Counted from the stretch's first letter, positions 36,334 to 46,296 are shown. The stretch is 64,000 bases of DNA from Bacteroidales bacterium (GCA_017553625.1 JAFZKP010000016.1:1-64000), one strand, 5' to 3'. Numbers and translations are program-made. Notes: generated by a model from the letters alone, not told the origin.

Positions 36334-37446
36334 ATGGTAGAAAATGAACATTTTGAAAATCAGAAGCACGAATGGGAATCTGCATTGCAGGTGACTGGCA
36401 GCGACCAGCCTGCAGTGCAGGTTAACCCTAAGGCGTTGGAACGTCTGATGCTCAGCCGTCAGAAACTCCTTCCGTTGAAAGAATATGTCGACGGCATACT
36501 TGCTGGAGATATCACCATATTGAGCAAGGCTATCACATTGGTTGAGAGTTCTTTGCCTGCTCATCAGAAATTAGCACAAGAAATCATCGCGGAGTGCATA
36601 CCATATAGCGGTAAGGCGCTTCGTTTAGGTATTACCGGTGTTCCTGGTGCTGGAAAAAGCACCTTCATCGAGGCTCTCGGCATGGAGCTGTGCCGCCAGA
36701 ACAAACGCATCGCCGTGCTCGCCATCGACCCGAGTTCGCAACGTTCCAAGGGCTCAATCCTCGGCGACAAGACGCGCATGGAAGAACTGTCGCAGCAGCG
36801 TAACGCCTACATCCGACCGTCAGCGTCGGCAGGCACATTGGGCGGCGTGGCACGCAAGACGCGCGAGGCTATCATCCTCTGCGAGGCTGCCGGTTTCGAC
36901 ACCATCATCGTCGAAACTGTCGGTGTCGGACAGAGCGAGACAGCCGTATATTCCATGGTCGATTACTTTCTTCTCGTGCTTATCGGCGGTGCCGGCGACG
37001 AGCTGCAGGGCATCAAACGCGGCATCATGGAGATGGCTGACGGCATCGTCGTCAACAAAGCCGACGGCGACAATGTGAACCGCGCCAACCGCGCCGCCGC
37101 CGAGATACGCAACGCCGTGCATCTGTTCCCGCCTTCCGAATCGGGACAGGAAGTGAAGGTGACAACATGCTCCGCCATGACACACTACAACGTGCCAGAG
37201 GTCTGGAACATGGTGCTAACCCACGTCGAAAATATCAAAAAATCAGGCTATCTCGACGAAAAACGCGCCCGCCAGGACGTCCAGATGATGCTCGACACCA
37301 TCGAAAACACCCTGAAATCTAACTTCTACGAGAACGAAAAAATCAAAAACTGGCTCGGCATCGTAGAGAAAAACGTCGAAGAAAAAAAAATCAGCGCCTA
37401 CGAAGGAGCCCGACGATTGCTTAATATGTACTCGCTGCGCTCGTAA
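36334..37446 (+). CDS. meaB: MeaB/ArgK family GTPase (methylmalonyl-CoA mutase chaperone)
   Basis: G3E-type GTPase of 370 aa that protects and reloads B12-dependent methylmalonyl-CoA mutase. Walker A GVPGAGKST (about 102-110), AIDPSSQRSKGSILGDKTRM, VETVGVGQSE, and the VVNKADGD base-specificity motif. The mutase genes are not in this window. The final residues (M-Y-S-L-R-S-stop) are read from a hairpin-array unit, so the native C-terminus may have been changed. The start sits 4 nt after its -7 box. Confidence 0.92.
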   Translation: MVENEHFENQKHEWESALQVTGSDQPAVQVNPKALERLMLSRQKLLPLKEYVDGILAGDITILSKAITLVESSLPAHQKLAQEIIAECIPYSGKALRLGITGVPGAGKSTFIEALGMELCRQNKRIAVLAIDPSSQRSKGSILGDKTRMEELSQQRNAYIRPSASAGTLGGVARKTREAIILCEAAGFDTIIVETVGVGQSETAVYSMVDYFLLVLIGGAGDELQGIKRGIMEMADGIVVNKADGDNVNRANRAAAEIRNAVHLFPPSESGQEVKVTTCSAMTHYNVPEVWNMVLTHVENIKKSGYLDEKRARQDVQMMLDTIENTLKSNFYENEKIKNWLGIVEKNVEEKKISAYEGARRLLNMYSLRS

Positions 37447-37450
37447 AAAG

Positions 37451-37579
37451 TGTACTCACTTCGTTCGTAATGTGCAGCTTTTGGCTGAATGTGAGCGCTT
37501 TGCGCTATGGGCAAAGCCCACACATTCCGCGAAGCGGCGCATTTCGCGAAGCGGAACATTGCCTGAAAGGCATCATATT
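37451..37579. repeat. Array of short hairpins separated by AATGTG / ACATT (family C, second copy)
   Basis: Begins TACTCACTTCGTTCGTAATG, close to the start of the array at 6757. Stems: CAGC/GCTG, AGCGC-TTT-GCGCT, GGGC-AAA-GCCC, CCGC-GAA-GCGG, GCCT-GAA-AGGC. Linkers switch from AATGTG to ACATT in the middle. Stem sequences differ from the first array while linkers and layout agree. It sits between meaB and the glnA promoter. Confidence 0.85.
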
Positions 37580-37634
37580 TCCATATTGTTGATAAAATTG
37601 TTGAAAAAATTGTCGCCCGTATAGTTTTTTGCCA

Positions 37635-37642
37635 TATCTTTG
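37635..37642 (+). promoter_or_regulatory. Bacteroidetes -7 box for glnA
   Basis: TATCTTTG, an exact TAnnTTTG match, with a TTG-containing -33 region near 37610. The leader to the ATG is about 55 nt. Confidence 0.7.
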
Positions 37643-37698
37643 CAAGTCCAATTACATTGTAAAATTAATTTAATAAATATAAAATTTTGCAACTTATC

Positions 37699-39210
37699 AT
37701 GGACGCAAGAATTCAGATGAATCCCAACCTGCTGGTTCGCTTTCTCCAGAAACCGGCAGCAGAGTTCACAAAGCTCGACATCATGCGCTATTGTGAAGAA
37801 AATCAAGTGGAATTTATTAACTTTCATTACTGCGGATGGGACGGACGCCTTAAAACCCTTAACTTCGTGATCCACAGCCTCGAACACCTCGACAACATAC
37901 TCTCGGCAGGAGAACGCGTCGACGGCTCGAGCCTCTTCCCGTTCATCGAAGCAGGAAAATCGGACCTCTACGTCATGCCGAAGTTCAGGACCGCCTTCCG
38001 TAACCCGTTCACCGAAATCCCGACGGTCGACATCCTATGCTCGTTCTACAACCGCGACGGAGAACCGTTCGAGAGCTCACCGGAGTATATCCTCCACAAG
38101 GCTCACACAGTGTTCCAACACACCACAGGCCTCAAGATGGAGACGATGGGAGAACTCGAATACTATATCATCGCCGACGACGAGGAGACTTATGAAGTGC
38201 CTGACCAGAAAGGCTATCACGAGAGCGCACCGTTTAACAAGTTCACCGATTACCGCGTGGAAGCAATGCGCCTCATAGCTCAGGCTGGCGGTCTCATCAA
38301 ATACGGCCATTCGGAAGTGGGTAACTTCACAAAAGACGGCAAGATTTATGAACAGAACGAGATAGAATTCCTGCCTACAAACATCGAAGATGCAGCCGAC
38401 CAACTCGTTGTGGCTAAATGGATTATGCGCCAGTTGGCATACCAGTACGGCGTCACCATCACCTTCGCCCCGAAGATCACAGTGGGCAAGGCTGGAAGCG
38501 GTCTCCACGTACACTGCAAGTTCACCAAGAACGGCAAGTCTGTCATGGTGAGAAACGGCGAGCTCACCGACTACGCAAAGAAAGCTATCGCAGGCTATAT
38601 GATGGCAGGTACGTCATTGCCGGCGTTTGGCAACCCTAACCCGTTGTCATTCATGCGTTTGGTGCCTCATCAGGAAGCCCCGACATCGCTCTGCTGGTCG
38701 TTCTCAAACCGCAGCGCCTTGGTGCGCGTGCCTCTCGGCTGGATCAACAACGGAAAAGACATGCTCGCCAACTGCAACCCGCTTGAAAAAGCGTCAAATC
38801 GCGACTTCAGCGACAAGCAAACATTTGAGTGGAGAGCCTCAGACGGCTGCGCAGACCTCTATCTGCTCATGGCGGCATTGTGCGCGGCGGCTCGCTACGG
38901 CATGGAACACCCCGACGCGCTCAAAGTGGCTGAAAAGACCTACGTGGGTCTCGGCGTCAACATCCATGACGACAAAAACAAGGCGGTGGCGGAAGCTCTC
39001 GAACAACTCCCGGATTCATGCGTGAGAGCAGCCGAAGAGCTTGAAAAAGATAGAGTTATCTACACAGCAAAGGGCGTGTTCTCAGACAGCATCATCGATT
39101 ATCTCATCAAATATCTGAGAAATTTCAACGATGCGAACCTCCGTGCCGAACTCGGTAACGACGAGGAAAAAATCATGAAACTTGTGAAAGAAAATATCCA
39201 CGTCGGATAA
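37699..39210 (+). CDS. glnA: Glutamine synthetase type I
   Basis: ATP-dependent glutamine synthesis from glutamate and ammonia. About 503 aa, the Bacteroidota GSI form. Motifs: DGSSLFPFIEAGKSDLYVMP (beta-grasp), the catalytic metal-site segment AMRL...GHSEVGNFTKDG, SGLHVHCKF, PNPLSFMRLVPHQEAP and an R-site segment FSNRSALVRVPLG. I start at the ATG at 37699 rather than a TTG four codons upstream. Confidence 0.95.
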   Translation: MDARIQMNPNLLVRFLQKPAAEFTKLDIMRYCEENQVEFINFHYCGWDGRLKTLNFVIHSLEHLDNILSAGERVDGSSLFPFIEAGKSDLYVMPKFRTAFRNPFTEIPTVDILCSFYNRDGEPFESSPEYILHKAHTVFQHTTGLKMETMGELEYYIIADDEETYEVPDQKGYHESAPFNKFTDYRVEAMRLIAQAGGLIKYGHSEVGNFTKDGKIYEQNEIEFLPTNIEDAADQLVVAKWIMRQLAYQYGVTITFAPKITVGKAGSGLHVHCKFTKNGKSVMVRNGELTDYAKKAIAGYMMAGTSLPAFGNPNPLSFMRLVPHQEAPTSLCWSFSNRSALVRVPLGWINNGKDMLANCNPLEKASNRDFSDKQTFEWRASDGCADLYLLMAALCAAARYGMEHPDALKVAEKTYVGLGVNIHDDKNKAVAEALEQLPDSCVRAAEELEKDRVIYTAKGVFSDSIIDYLIKYLRNFNDANLRAELGNDEEKIMKLVKENIHVG

Positions 39211-39271
39211 AAAAATGCAGGTCTGTTGATAAAAAAATGAAAAAAACGCACGCGCGTATCAAAAAAGTCCG

Positions 39272-39279
39272 TATATTTG
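39272..39279 (+). promoter_or_regulatory. Bacteroidetes -7 box for the first giant adhesin
   Basis: TATATTTG matches TAnnTTTG; the leader to the ATG is about 80 nt and very A-rich. Confidence 0.65.
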
Positions 39280-39342
39280 CGAGTTAAAATTGTACAAAAA
39301 AAGGTTTGAAAAACTTTAAAAATAGAAGACAATTAACAAATT

Positions 39343-39355
39343 TTATTAACAAAAT
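39343..39355 (+). promoter_or_regulatory. Leader motif TTATTAACAAAAT before giant adhesin 1
   Basis: The same 13-base motif occurs before giant adhesin 2 at 46284-46296, in both cases exactly 9 nt before the ATG. A-rich leaders can aid initiation in Bacteroidota, which rarely use Shine-Dalgarno sequences; a translation-enhancing role is inference. Confidence 0.5.
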
Positions 39356-39364
39356 CATTAAATT

Positions 39365-42300
39365 ATGAGTAAAAAACTTATTCTCTTTTTGATGGTGCTC
39401 TTGTTAGGAAGTACAAGCTTCCTGAGAGCAGAAGAACTCACAGTTCATGATGGAACAGCTACAAGTAGCTACGTTCCAGCGTATGGTTTCTACGCCGACG
39501 CATATCTGAAATGTGAGATGGTATTCCCAGCTGCAGAGTTGGCCGACATGAGTAACGGCTCAATCAGCGGAATAACATTCTATGCCTCATCTCCAGCAGC
39601 TGATGTTTGGGGTGGTTCATGGCAAGTGTTTGTCAAGGAAGTTGCCGATGCAACCATCAGCGAGTATGCCGGTCCTGGCACAGTCGTTTATGAAGGTGAG
39701 TTGGATGGCACACAATCCACAATGACAATTACCTTTACTGCACCTTACACCTACAATGGCGGCAACTTGCTCGTTGGTGTATATCGTACACAAACAGGTA
39801 GTTACAAGTCGATTTCATGGTTGGGCGAAGCAGTTGATGGCTCAAGTATTCAGGGCTACAACTACAGCTCACTGGGAGATGTTCCAGCTGCACAGCGTAA
39901 CTTCCTGCCTAAGACCACTTTCAACTACACAGCAGGCGGTCCAACACCTCCAACACCTCCAACACCAACAGGAGAACTCGTTGTTACTCCAAGTACATTT
40001 GCTTTGGGCGAGAGACCAACAAACGCTTGGATGGAACCATTCGCTGTTACAATCTACAACGGTGGTGACGAGACAACTATCAACGGTACAATCAGCAACA
40101 CATCAGGTCAGGAGCCATTCGTGTTGAGCCAGACAATCGACGGTGTTGTTCTTGCAACAGAAGAAAGCCTCGAATTCACAGTCAATGTCAACGCTAACGC
40201 AGCCGATGGCACCTACGGAGAAGAATTCACATTGTTCTACACTGGCAAGAGCGTCATGACAATCCCTGCAACAGCTACATACTACACAGCTGGCTGGGCA
40301 GACGTCGTCGAGAAAGCTGAACCTATCGTTCTGTCATATACAGACGGTGTGGCTCAATTCTCAGAGACTCCAGAAAATCTTCATGCAAACTACATGCTCC
40401 AGGGCATGAACGCAATGATGACAGACGCTGTTTATTCATTCACAATTGCAAAAGACAGCCACATTTCAGTTAATGCTGGTAGCAACGTCATCGCAATTTA
40501 TAACAAGGTGTTAGATTTCCACCCAACAGCGGATGCTGAACCTGTTATTATCGTTAACAACGGCGTTATTGACAACCAGATCATCCTCGCAGGTGACTAC
40601 TACATGATCGTTGCAAGCAACAACATTGAAACAGTTGAAGGTACAGTTGAGCAAATTGCAGCTCCTACAGAGATTACAAACATTGCTCCTGCTAACTACG
40701 CAACAAATGTTGCAGCTCCTGTGACCCTCACATGGGAAGGTGGCGACAACGCTACACAGTATCAGGTTTTGTTCGGAACATCACCTATCAACATGGCTGT
40801 TGTTCAGGACTGGACAATGGTTGATGACAACTACGGTTCATACACCATCACAAACCTTACACAAAACACACAGTACTTCTGGCAGATCAAAGCCAAGAAC
40901 TCAAACGGCACAGTGACAGGTCCAAGATGGGGCTTCACATCAACATTGATCGCTCCTAACAACGTTACAGCTTCTGAGACAGAAATCTTCACAGACGAAA
41001 GCACTCTCATCAAGTGGAAACTCGCTGGTACAGGCGGCTTCACAGGTGAACTCACAGTCGCTGACGGTACAGTGACCAACAGCTACGTTCCTGTCTATGG
41101 TCTCTGGGCAGACTACTACACAAGAAGCGAAACAATCTATCCAGCTGAAATGCTCGAAGAGATGGAAGGCGGTGAAATCACATCATTGGTTTACTACCTC
41201 AGCTCACCAGCAACAGCAACATGGGCACCAGACGTGTTCCAGGTCTACATGATGGAAGTTGACGGCACAACATTGTCATCATACTACACAGCAGCTAATG
41301 CTGACATCGTTTACACTGGCTACCTCGATGGAACCACCGCAACAATGACAATCGAACTTGATACACCTTATCAATATAATGGAGGTAACCTCCTCGTCGG
41401 TATCCAGGAGACAGTGAAAGGCACATACAAGTCAGCAACATTCATTGGTATCACAGCAACAGGTGCTTCAGCATCAGGTTACAACAGCAGTGCATTAGCT
41501 TCAGTTACATTCAACCAGCGTAACTTCATCCCTAAGACCACATTCGTTTGCGGCGGCAAGAGCGTTGCTAACCGTGGCATCCAGGGCTTCAACGTTTACT
41601 ACGGCGATGTGAAAGCTAACGACGAACTCATCACTGAAAACAAATTCAACCTCAGCAACCTCCCATACAACATGGAAGGCCATGAAGTTGCAGTTAGCGC
41701 AGTTTACAGCGAAGGTGAATCTTCATTATCAGATCCAGTTATCGTCAACGTTTCAGGTTACGGTACAATCAACGGTACTGTTACAGAACTTATCAGCGGC
41801 GCTCCAGTAGCCGGTGTTAATGTTAAGTTCAGCGGTAAAGACGAGTTCAATAACTCAGTTTCATTCGAGGCTGTTACAAACGCACAAGGTTTCTACACAA
41901 TGACAGCTAAAGCTGGTAACTACACAGGTCTTGCTTCACTCGCAGACATGGAACCAGTTCATTCAGAACCTCTCACACTCGCAAACGATGCAACAGAAAC
42001 AGTTGAATTCGTAATGCACGAGACATACAAGCCAGTTAAGAGCGTGTATGCAGAAGAGATGGATCCTACAATGTCAAAGGTGTCATGGTCAATGACAACA
42101 ACAATCACCGGTGGTGGTAACGGTGGTAACGGCGGCGGCACAAACGTCGGTACACTTAACTACAACTTCGACGGTGGAATGGAAGGCTGGACAAATATTG
42201 ACGCCAACAACGACGGTTATGTATGGGTTCTCGGTTCAGCATGCGGTGGTGTCTATCTGGCATCAGGCGCAAGCCTCGCCGGCACAGGCCACAACTCATC

Positions 42301-45300
42301 AGCTGACATGGTCTGCTCAGGTTCATACAGCAATGCAACATCAATGGCTATCACACCTGATAACTACCTCGTATCACCACAGAAGGCTGGTTACACACAG
42401 ATTAAGTTCTGGGCATGCGCACAGGATGCTTCATACGCAGCAGAACACTACGGTGTCGCAGTTTCAACAAACGGCAACACATCAGCAGCTGACTTCACAA
42501 CAGTCGCTGAATGGACAATGACATCAAAGGGTTCAGGCATCAACAGCATCGGCCGCGACGGTCAGACAAGAGCACAGGGTTCATGGTATGAAAAGACCGT
42601 TGACCTCAGCTCATACGCAGGTCAGGACATCTGGGTCGCTATCCGTCACTTCAACTGCAACGACATGTTCATCCTCAACGTTGACGATGTCGAGTTGTCA
42701 AGCGGAACAAAAGACCGCGGTGTCAACCACTATGCAGTCTACAGAAAAGCTATCCTTAAAGAAGGTGGCGTAACTCCAGCTGATTCAGTGCTTCTTAACG
42801 ATAACGAAACAGACACAGTGATGGCCGACTTCGGTTGGAACAATGTTGAAGCAGGTCTCTACCAGTATGGTGTTTCAGCTATCTACCCAATGCCAGCAGG
42901 CGACAAGGGCAACCGCGAAGAAGTCATCATCGGTGAAGGCACAGCTACAAACAGCTATGTTCCTACATACAACCTCTACAACTACTCATGCACCAACCAG
43001 ATCTACACAGCTGAGGAAATCGGTGGCGCTGGCACAATCAACAGCATCGCTTTCATGCCTGCTACAGTCAACGCAGCTTCACGTAACCTCAACATCTACA
43101 TGGTGAACACAGACAAGACCGCCTTCTCTGGCGCAACAGACTGGATCCCTGTAACAGATGCAGACCTCGTTTACTCAGGCAATGTCAACTGGGTTGCTAA
43201 CGAGTGGTCAACAATCCAACTTACAACTCCATTCGCATTCGACGGAACTAACCTCTGCATTGTTGTTAACGACCTCACAGGTTCATGGACATCATCGAAC
43301 CAGTACTATGTGTTCAACGCAGCAAATCAGGCTCTCCGTATTTACCAGGATGCAGCAGCTTACAACCCTGCAGCACCAGGTAGCGGCGCAGTTCTCTCAG
43401 TTAAGAACCAGCTGAAGCTCGACATCACATTAGGTGGTGGCGGTGGCGGCAACGACAACCCTGTGACAGATATCACATGGTCAAATGTCCTTCCAAAGGA
43501 TATGGAGACAACAGTCACAGTTAACGGTCATGTCACTATCGGTTCAGTTGAAGGCGCAACAGTAACATTCACCAACAAAGTTGAAGACCTCGTTATCACA
43601 GGCGAACTCGATGAGAACGGTACAGTGACATTCGAAGACTTCCGTAAAGGTGAATACACACTCACAGTTGAACTCGAAGGCTTCGAATCAACACTCAATG
43701 GTGAAGATGTCAGCATCTGGGGTGAAGAGACATTCGATGCAACATTCACAGAAATCTTTGCACCAGTTGATGAATTGGTTGTTTCTGGAACAGGTTATGC
43801 AAGATGGACAAATGTCATCCCACAGCAAGACAGAGTCGCTGAGAAATACAGCGTGAAATTGAACAACGTTTACCAGGGTGAGACAACAGACAACTACATG
43901 CAGCTCGACATCACCGGCCTCACAGTCGGTCAGACATACACAGCAGCAGTTGCAGTTATCTACACAACAGGTATGAGTGCTTACACAAATGCATCATTCA
44001 CATTGATTGACTGCTCAACAGTTGCATCACAGGTTGAAGAACTTGAAGGCTATGCAAACTGCACAGAGGTCGTTCTCACATGGAACGGTGGCACACCTAA
44101 CCCAGGTCCAGGTCCAAATCCTCCAACACCAACACCTCCAACAGGAGAAACAACAACATTCGACAATGGTACAATGGAAGGCTGGACAACAATCGACGCT
44201 AACAACGACGGTTATGACTGGGTCCTCGGTTCAGAAATCGGCGGTATCTACTTAGTATCAGGCGCAAGCCTCGCAGGTACAGGTCACAACTCATCAGCTG
44301 ACATGGTCTGCTCAGGTTCATACAGCAATGCTACATCATCAGCTATCACACCTGATAACTACCTCGTATCACCAGCCAAGGCTGAATACACAGGCATCAC
44401 ATTCTATGCATGCGCTCAGGATGCTTCATACGCAGCAGAACACTACGGTGTTGCAGTTTCAACTGGCGGCGCAACAGCATCAGAATTCACAATGGTTCAG
44501 GAATGGACAATGACATCAAAGAGCTCTGGCATCAACAGCATCGGTCGCGATGGTAAGTCAAGAGCACAGGGTTCATGGTATGAGAAGACAGTTGACCTCA
44601 GCGCATACGCAGGCCAGGAAATCTGGGTTGCTATCCGTCACTTCAACTGCAACGACCAGTTCATCCTCAATGTTGACGATATCACATTAGGCGTTCCTCA
44701 GACAAAGAGCGCTTACGCAGACGCAGAGGTTAGCGGTACAAATATTGCTACAGAACCTGCAAGAGATATGTGGGACTTCATCACATCATTCAATGCAGCA
44801 GAAGGCGGCCAGTATGGTATTGCTACAGACGGTGAGTTCTTCTACACCAGCAACTGGGGCTACAGCAGTGCAGCACACCAATTCTGGAAATATGACCAGA
44901 ACGGTACTCAGATTGAAGGCTTCGAAATCGCAGGTTGCGGTACACTCCGCGGTATGGCATACGACGGTGACTACTTCTATGGTGTCGCCAACTCAGCAAC
45001 AGTCTACTGTGTCGACTTTGCTAACCACGCTTTGGTTTCATCATTCACCACAAGCTACGGTGCAATGCGTTGCATCACTTACGACCCTGTAAGAGACGGC
45101 TTCTGGGTAGTCGGTAACTGGTCAGGCAACTTGACACTCATCGACCGTACAGGTGCTATCCAGCAGGTCGGTCCAGAGCCATCAAGCGCTTCAGACGTCG
45201 CTTACTACAAAGACGCTAACGGTGAAGAGCACGTGTATGTGTTCTGCCAGCCAAGCAGCAACTGCTTACTCTATGACTACAACATCACAACAGGTGTTTA

Positions 45301-46192
45301 CAGCTCAAGCCCAATCCTCGACTTCTCAAGCAACACACCAGGCTGTTCAGGTAGCTCAGGCGGATGCTTCGTCGGCAACTACAACGGAATGACATGCTTC
45401 TTCGGCAACAGCCAGCAGAGCCCGAACCTCATCGGTATCTATGAACTCGGCGCAGCAGGCCCAAGCGGTGGCTCAACATCAGACATCACACCTAACAAGT
45501 TCAACATCTTCAGAGATGGCGAAGTTATCGGTGCAACAGCTGACAGCTACTATGTGTTCGAAGCAGACGACCTTGACGAGCACGTTTACGAAGTCATCTT
45601 CGTCGACGCAAGCTACAACTTCTCATGCCCAGCAGAAGTGACAGTAGCAGCCGGTACAGTCGCTAGCGTGACAGACCTTGACTACGAATTCAATGATCCT
45701 TCAATGACTGTCACATGGAACGGCATCGCCGAATCATACAAGATTTGGGCTGGTATCGCTGACATGTCAACAGGTATGGTGACATTGAACGTTGTCGGTG
45801 AGACAACAGAGATGGAATACACCATCGAAACACTCGGTGACGAAGCAGGTTACTATGTAATAGTTGTCCAGTCAGTGACAGGCGAATGCGAGTCAGACCT
45901 CAACGAGGAACTTGCAAACAACAACTACATCTTGTTTGAATACGACCTCGTTTCAGAAAACGAAATCGTAAGCGCAATCTATCCTAACCCAACAAGCGGC
46001 GATGTCAACATCAAGGCTGAAGCAATGAAGCACATCAGTGTTTACAATGCAATGGGTCAGATGGTTTACGACCAGGATGTCGACACAGACGAAATGATCC
46101 TCAACATGGGTCAGTATGAATCAGGTGTCTACATGGTCAACATCGTTACTGAGAACGGTACAAGTGTCAAACGCGTTACTGTTACCAAGTAA
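39365..46192 (+). CDS. Giant T9SS-secreted modular adhesin 1 (HagA/gingipain-type modules)
   Basis: Surface or extracellular protein of 2275 aa. Signal peptide 1-22. Order: TNSYVPxY-type module (about 23-190), PTPPTPPTP linker, Ig-like region (205-310), FN3-like domain (430-545), second TNSYVP module (560-735), carboxypeptidase-regulatory-like domain (800-900), cleaved-adhesin domain (about 935-1115), third TNSYVP module (1185-1360), another regulatory-like domain, second cleaved-adhesin domain (about 1597-1780), a propeller-like segment (1795-2035), FN3-like region, and a type A T9SS sorting domain (about 2198-2275, IYPNPTSGDVNIKAE). The adhesin domains have the DNYLVSP, FYACAQDASYAAEHYGVAVS and IRHFNCND blocks of gingipain/HagA adhesins. 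No protease domain is present. Codon use is strongly skewed to ACA, TCA, GCA and CCA. Confidence 0.9.
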   Translation: MSKKLILFLMVLLLGSTSFLRAEELTVHDGTATSSYVPAYGFYADAYLKCEMVFPAAELADMSNGSISGITFYASSPAADVWGGSWQVFVKEVADATISEYAGPGTVVYEGELDGTQSTMTITFTAPYTYNGGNLLVGVYRTQTGSYKSISWLGEAVDGSSIQGYNYSSLGDVPAAQRNFLPKTTFNYTAGGPTPPTPPTPTGELVVTPSTFALGERPTNAWMEPFAVTIYNGGDETTINGTISNTSGQEPFVLSQTIDGVVLATEESLEFTVNVNANAADGTYGEEFTLFYTGKSVMTIPATATYYTAGWADVVEKAEPIVLSYTDGVAQFSETPENLHANYMLQGMNAMMTDAVYSFTIAKDSHISVNAGSNVIAIYNKVLDFHPTADAEPVIIVNNGVIDNQIILAGDYYMIVASNNIETVEGTVEQIAAPTEITNIAPANYATNVAAPVTLTWEGGDNATQYQVLFGTSPINMAVVQDWTMVDDNYGSYTITNLTQNTQYFWQIKAKNSNGTVTGPRWGFTSTLIAPNNVTASETEIFTDESTLIKWKLAGTGGFTGELTVADGTVTNSYVPVYGLWADYYTRSETIYPAEMLEEMEGGEITSLVYYLSSPATATWAPDVFQVYMMEVDGTTLSSYYTAANADIVYTGYLDGTTATMTIELDTPYQYNGGNLLVGIQETVKGTYKSATFIGITATGASASGYNSSALASVTFNQRNFIPKTTFVCGGKSVANRGIQGFNVYYGDVKANDELITENKFNLSNLPYNMEGHEVAVSAVYSEGESSLSDPVIVNVSGYGTINGTVTELISGAPVAGVNVKFSGKDEFNNSVSFEAVTNAQGFYTMTAKAGNYTGLASLADMEPVHSEPLTLANDATETVEFVMHETYKPVKSVYAEEMDPTMSKVSWSMTTTITGGGNGGNGGGTNVGTLNYNFDGGMEGWTNIDANNDGYVWVLGSACGGVYLASGASLAGTGHNSSADMVCSGSYSNATSMAITPDNYLVSPQKAGYTQIKFWACAQDASYAAEHYGVAVSTNGNTSAADFTTVAEWTMTSKGSGINSIGRDGQTRAQGSWYEKTVDLSSYAGQDIWVAIRHFNCNDMFILNVDDVELSSGTKDRGVNHYAVYRKAILKEGGVTPADSVLLNDNETDTVMADFGWNNVEAGLYQYGVSAIYPMPAGDKGNREEVIIGEGTATNSYVPTYNLYNYSCTNQIYTAEEIGGAGTINSIAFMPATVNAASRNLNIYMVNTDKTAFSGATDWIPVTDADLVYSGNVNWVANEWSTIQLTTPFAFDGTNLCIVVNDLTGSWTSSNQYYVFNAANQALRIYQDAAAYNPAAPGSGAVLSVKNQLKLDITLGGGGGGNDNPVTDITWSNVLPKDMETTVTVNGHVTIGSVEGATVTFTNKVEDLVITGELDENGTVTFEDFRKGEYTLTVELEGFESTLNGEDVSIWGEETFDATFTEIFAPVDELVVSGTGYARWTNVIPQQDRVAEKYSVKLNNVYQGETTDNYMQLDITGLTVGQTYTAAVAVIYTTGMSAYTNASFTLIDCSTVASQVEELEGYANCTEVVLTWNGGTPNPGPGPNPPTPTPPTGETTTFDNGTMEGWTTIDANNDGYDWVLGSEIGGIYLVSGASLAGTGHNSSADMVCSGSYSNATSSAITPDNYLVSPAKAEYTGITFYACAQDASYAAEHYGVAVSTGGATASEFTMVQEWTMTSKSSGINSIGRDGKSRAQGSWYEKTVDLSAYAGQEIWVAIRHFNCNDQFILNVDDITLGVPQTKSAYADAEVSGTNIATEPARDMWDFITSFNAAEGGQYGIATDGEFFYTSNWGYSSAAHQFWKYDQNGTQIEGFEIAGCGTLRGMAYDGDYFYGVANSATVYCVDFANHALVSSFTTSYGAMRCITYDPVRDGFWVVGNWSGNLTLIDRTGAIQQVGPEPSSASDVAYYKDANGEEHVYVFCQPSSNCLLYDYNITTGVYSSSPILDFSSNTPGCSGSSGGCFVGNYNGMTCFFGNSQQSPNLIGIYELGAAGPSGGSTSDITPNKFNIFRDGEVIGATADSYYVFEADDLDEHVYEVIFVDASYNFSCPAEVTVAAGTVASVTDLDYEFNDPSMTVTWNGIAESYKIWAGIADMSTGMVTLNVVGETTEMEYTIETLGDEAGYYVIVVQSVTGECESDLNEELANNNYILFEYDLVSENEIVSAIYPNPTSGDVNIKAEAMKHISVYNAMGQMVYDQDVDTDEMILNMGQYESGVYMVNIVTENGTSVKRVTVTK
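42165..42710 (+). other. Cleaved-adhesin domain copy A (adhesin 1)
   Basis: Encodes the block from NFDGGMEGWTNIDANNDGYV to LNVDDVELSSG. Nearly identical in DNA to copies in the second giant gene. Confidence 0.85.
44155..44700 (+). other. Cleaved-adhesin domain copy B (adhesin 1)
   Basis: Encodes FDNGTMEGWTTIDANNDGYD to LNVDDITLG; preceded by a PGPGPNPPTPTPP linker and followed by the propeller-like segment. Confidence 0.85.
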
Positions 46193-46211
46193 TTGAACAC
46201 CTATTAATAAT

Positions 46212-46249
46212 AATAAGGAACGTCACCCTAAAAAGTGACGCTCCTTATT
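46212..46249. terminator. Strong bidirectional hairpin between the two giant adhesin genes
   Basis: Stem AATAAGGA-a-CGTCAC paired with GTGACG-c-TCCTTATT: 14 paired bases with one 1x1 mismatch and an eight-base loop. It begins 19 bp after the first gene's stop codon. It likely terminates or attenuates transcription, so the second gene may need its own promoter, which I could not identify. Confidence 0.8.
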
Positions 46250-46283
46250 GGAGTTAAATGAAAAATTGAGAAAATTAACATAA

Positions 46284-46296
46284 TTATTAACAAAAT
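46284..46296 (+). promoter_or_regulatory. Leader motif TTATTAACAAAAT before giant adhesin 2
   Basis: Same motif and same 9-nt spacing to the ATG as at 39343-39355. Confidence 0.5.

Noticed and set aside
37687-37698. TTG start for glnA
   Set aside because: An ATG four codons downstream gives the expected N-terminus.
42111-42521. Gln/His/Thr-rich open frames inside the giant adhesins (also near 44007, 50861, 51881, 52745, 53054)
   Set aside because: They are shifted-frame shadows created by the ACA/TCA/GCA codon skew and repeat with the parent modules.
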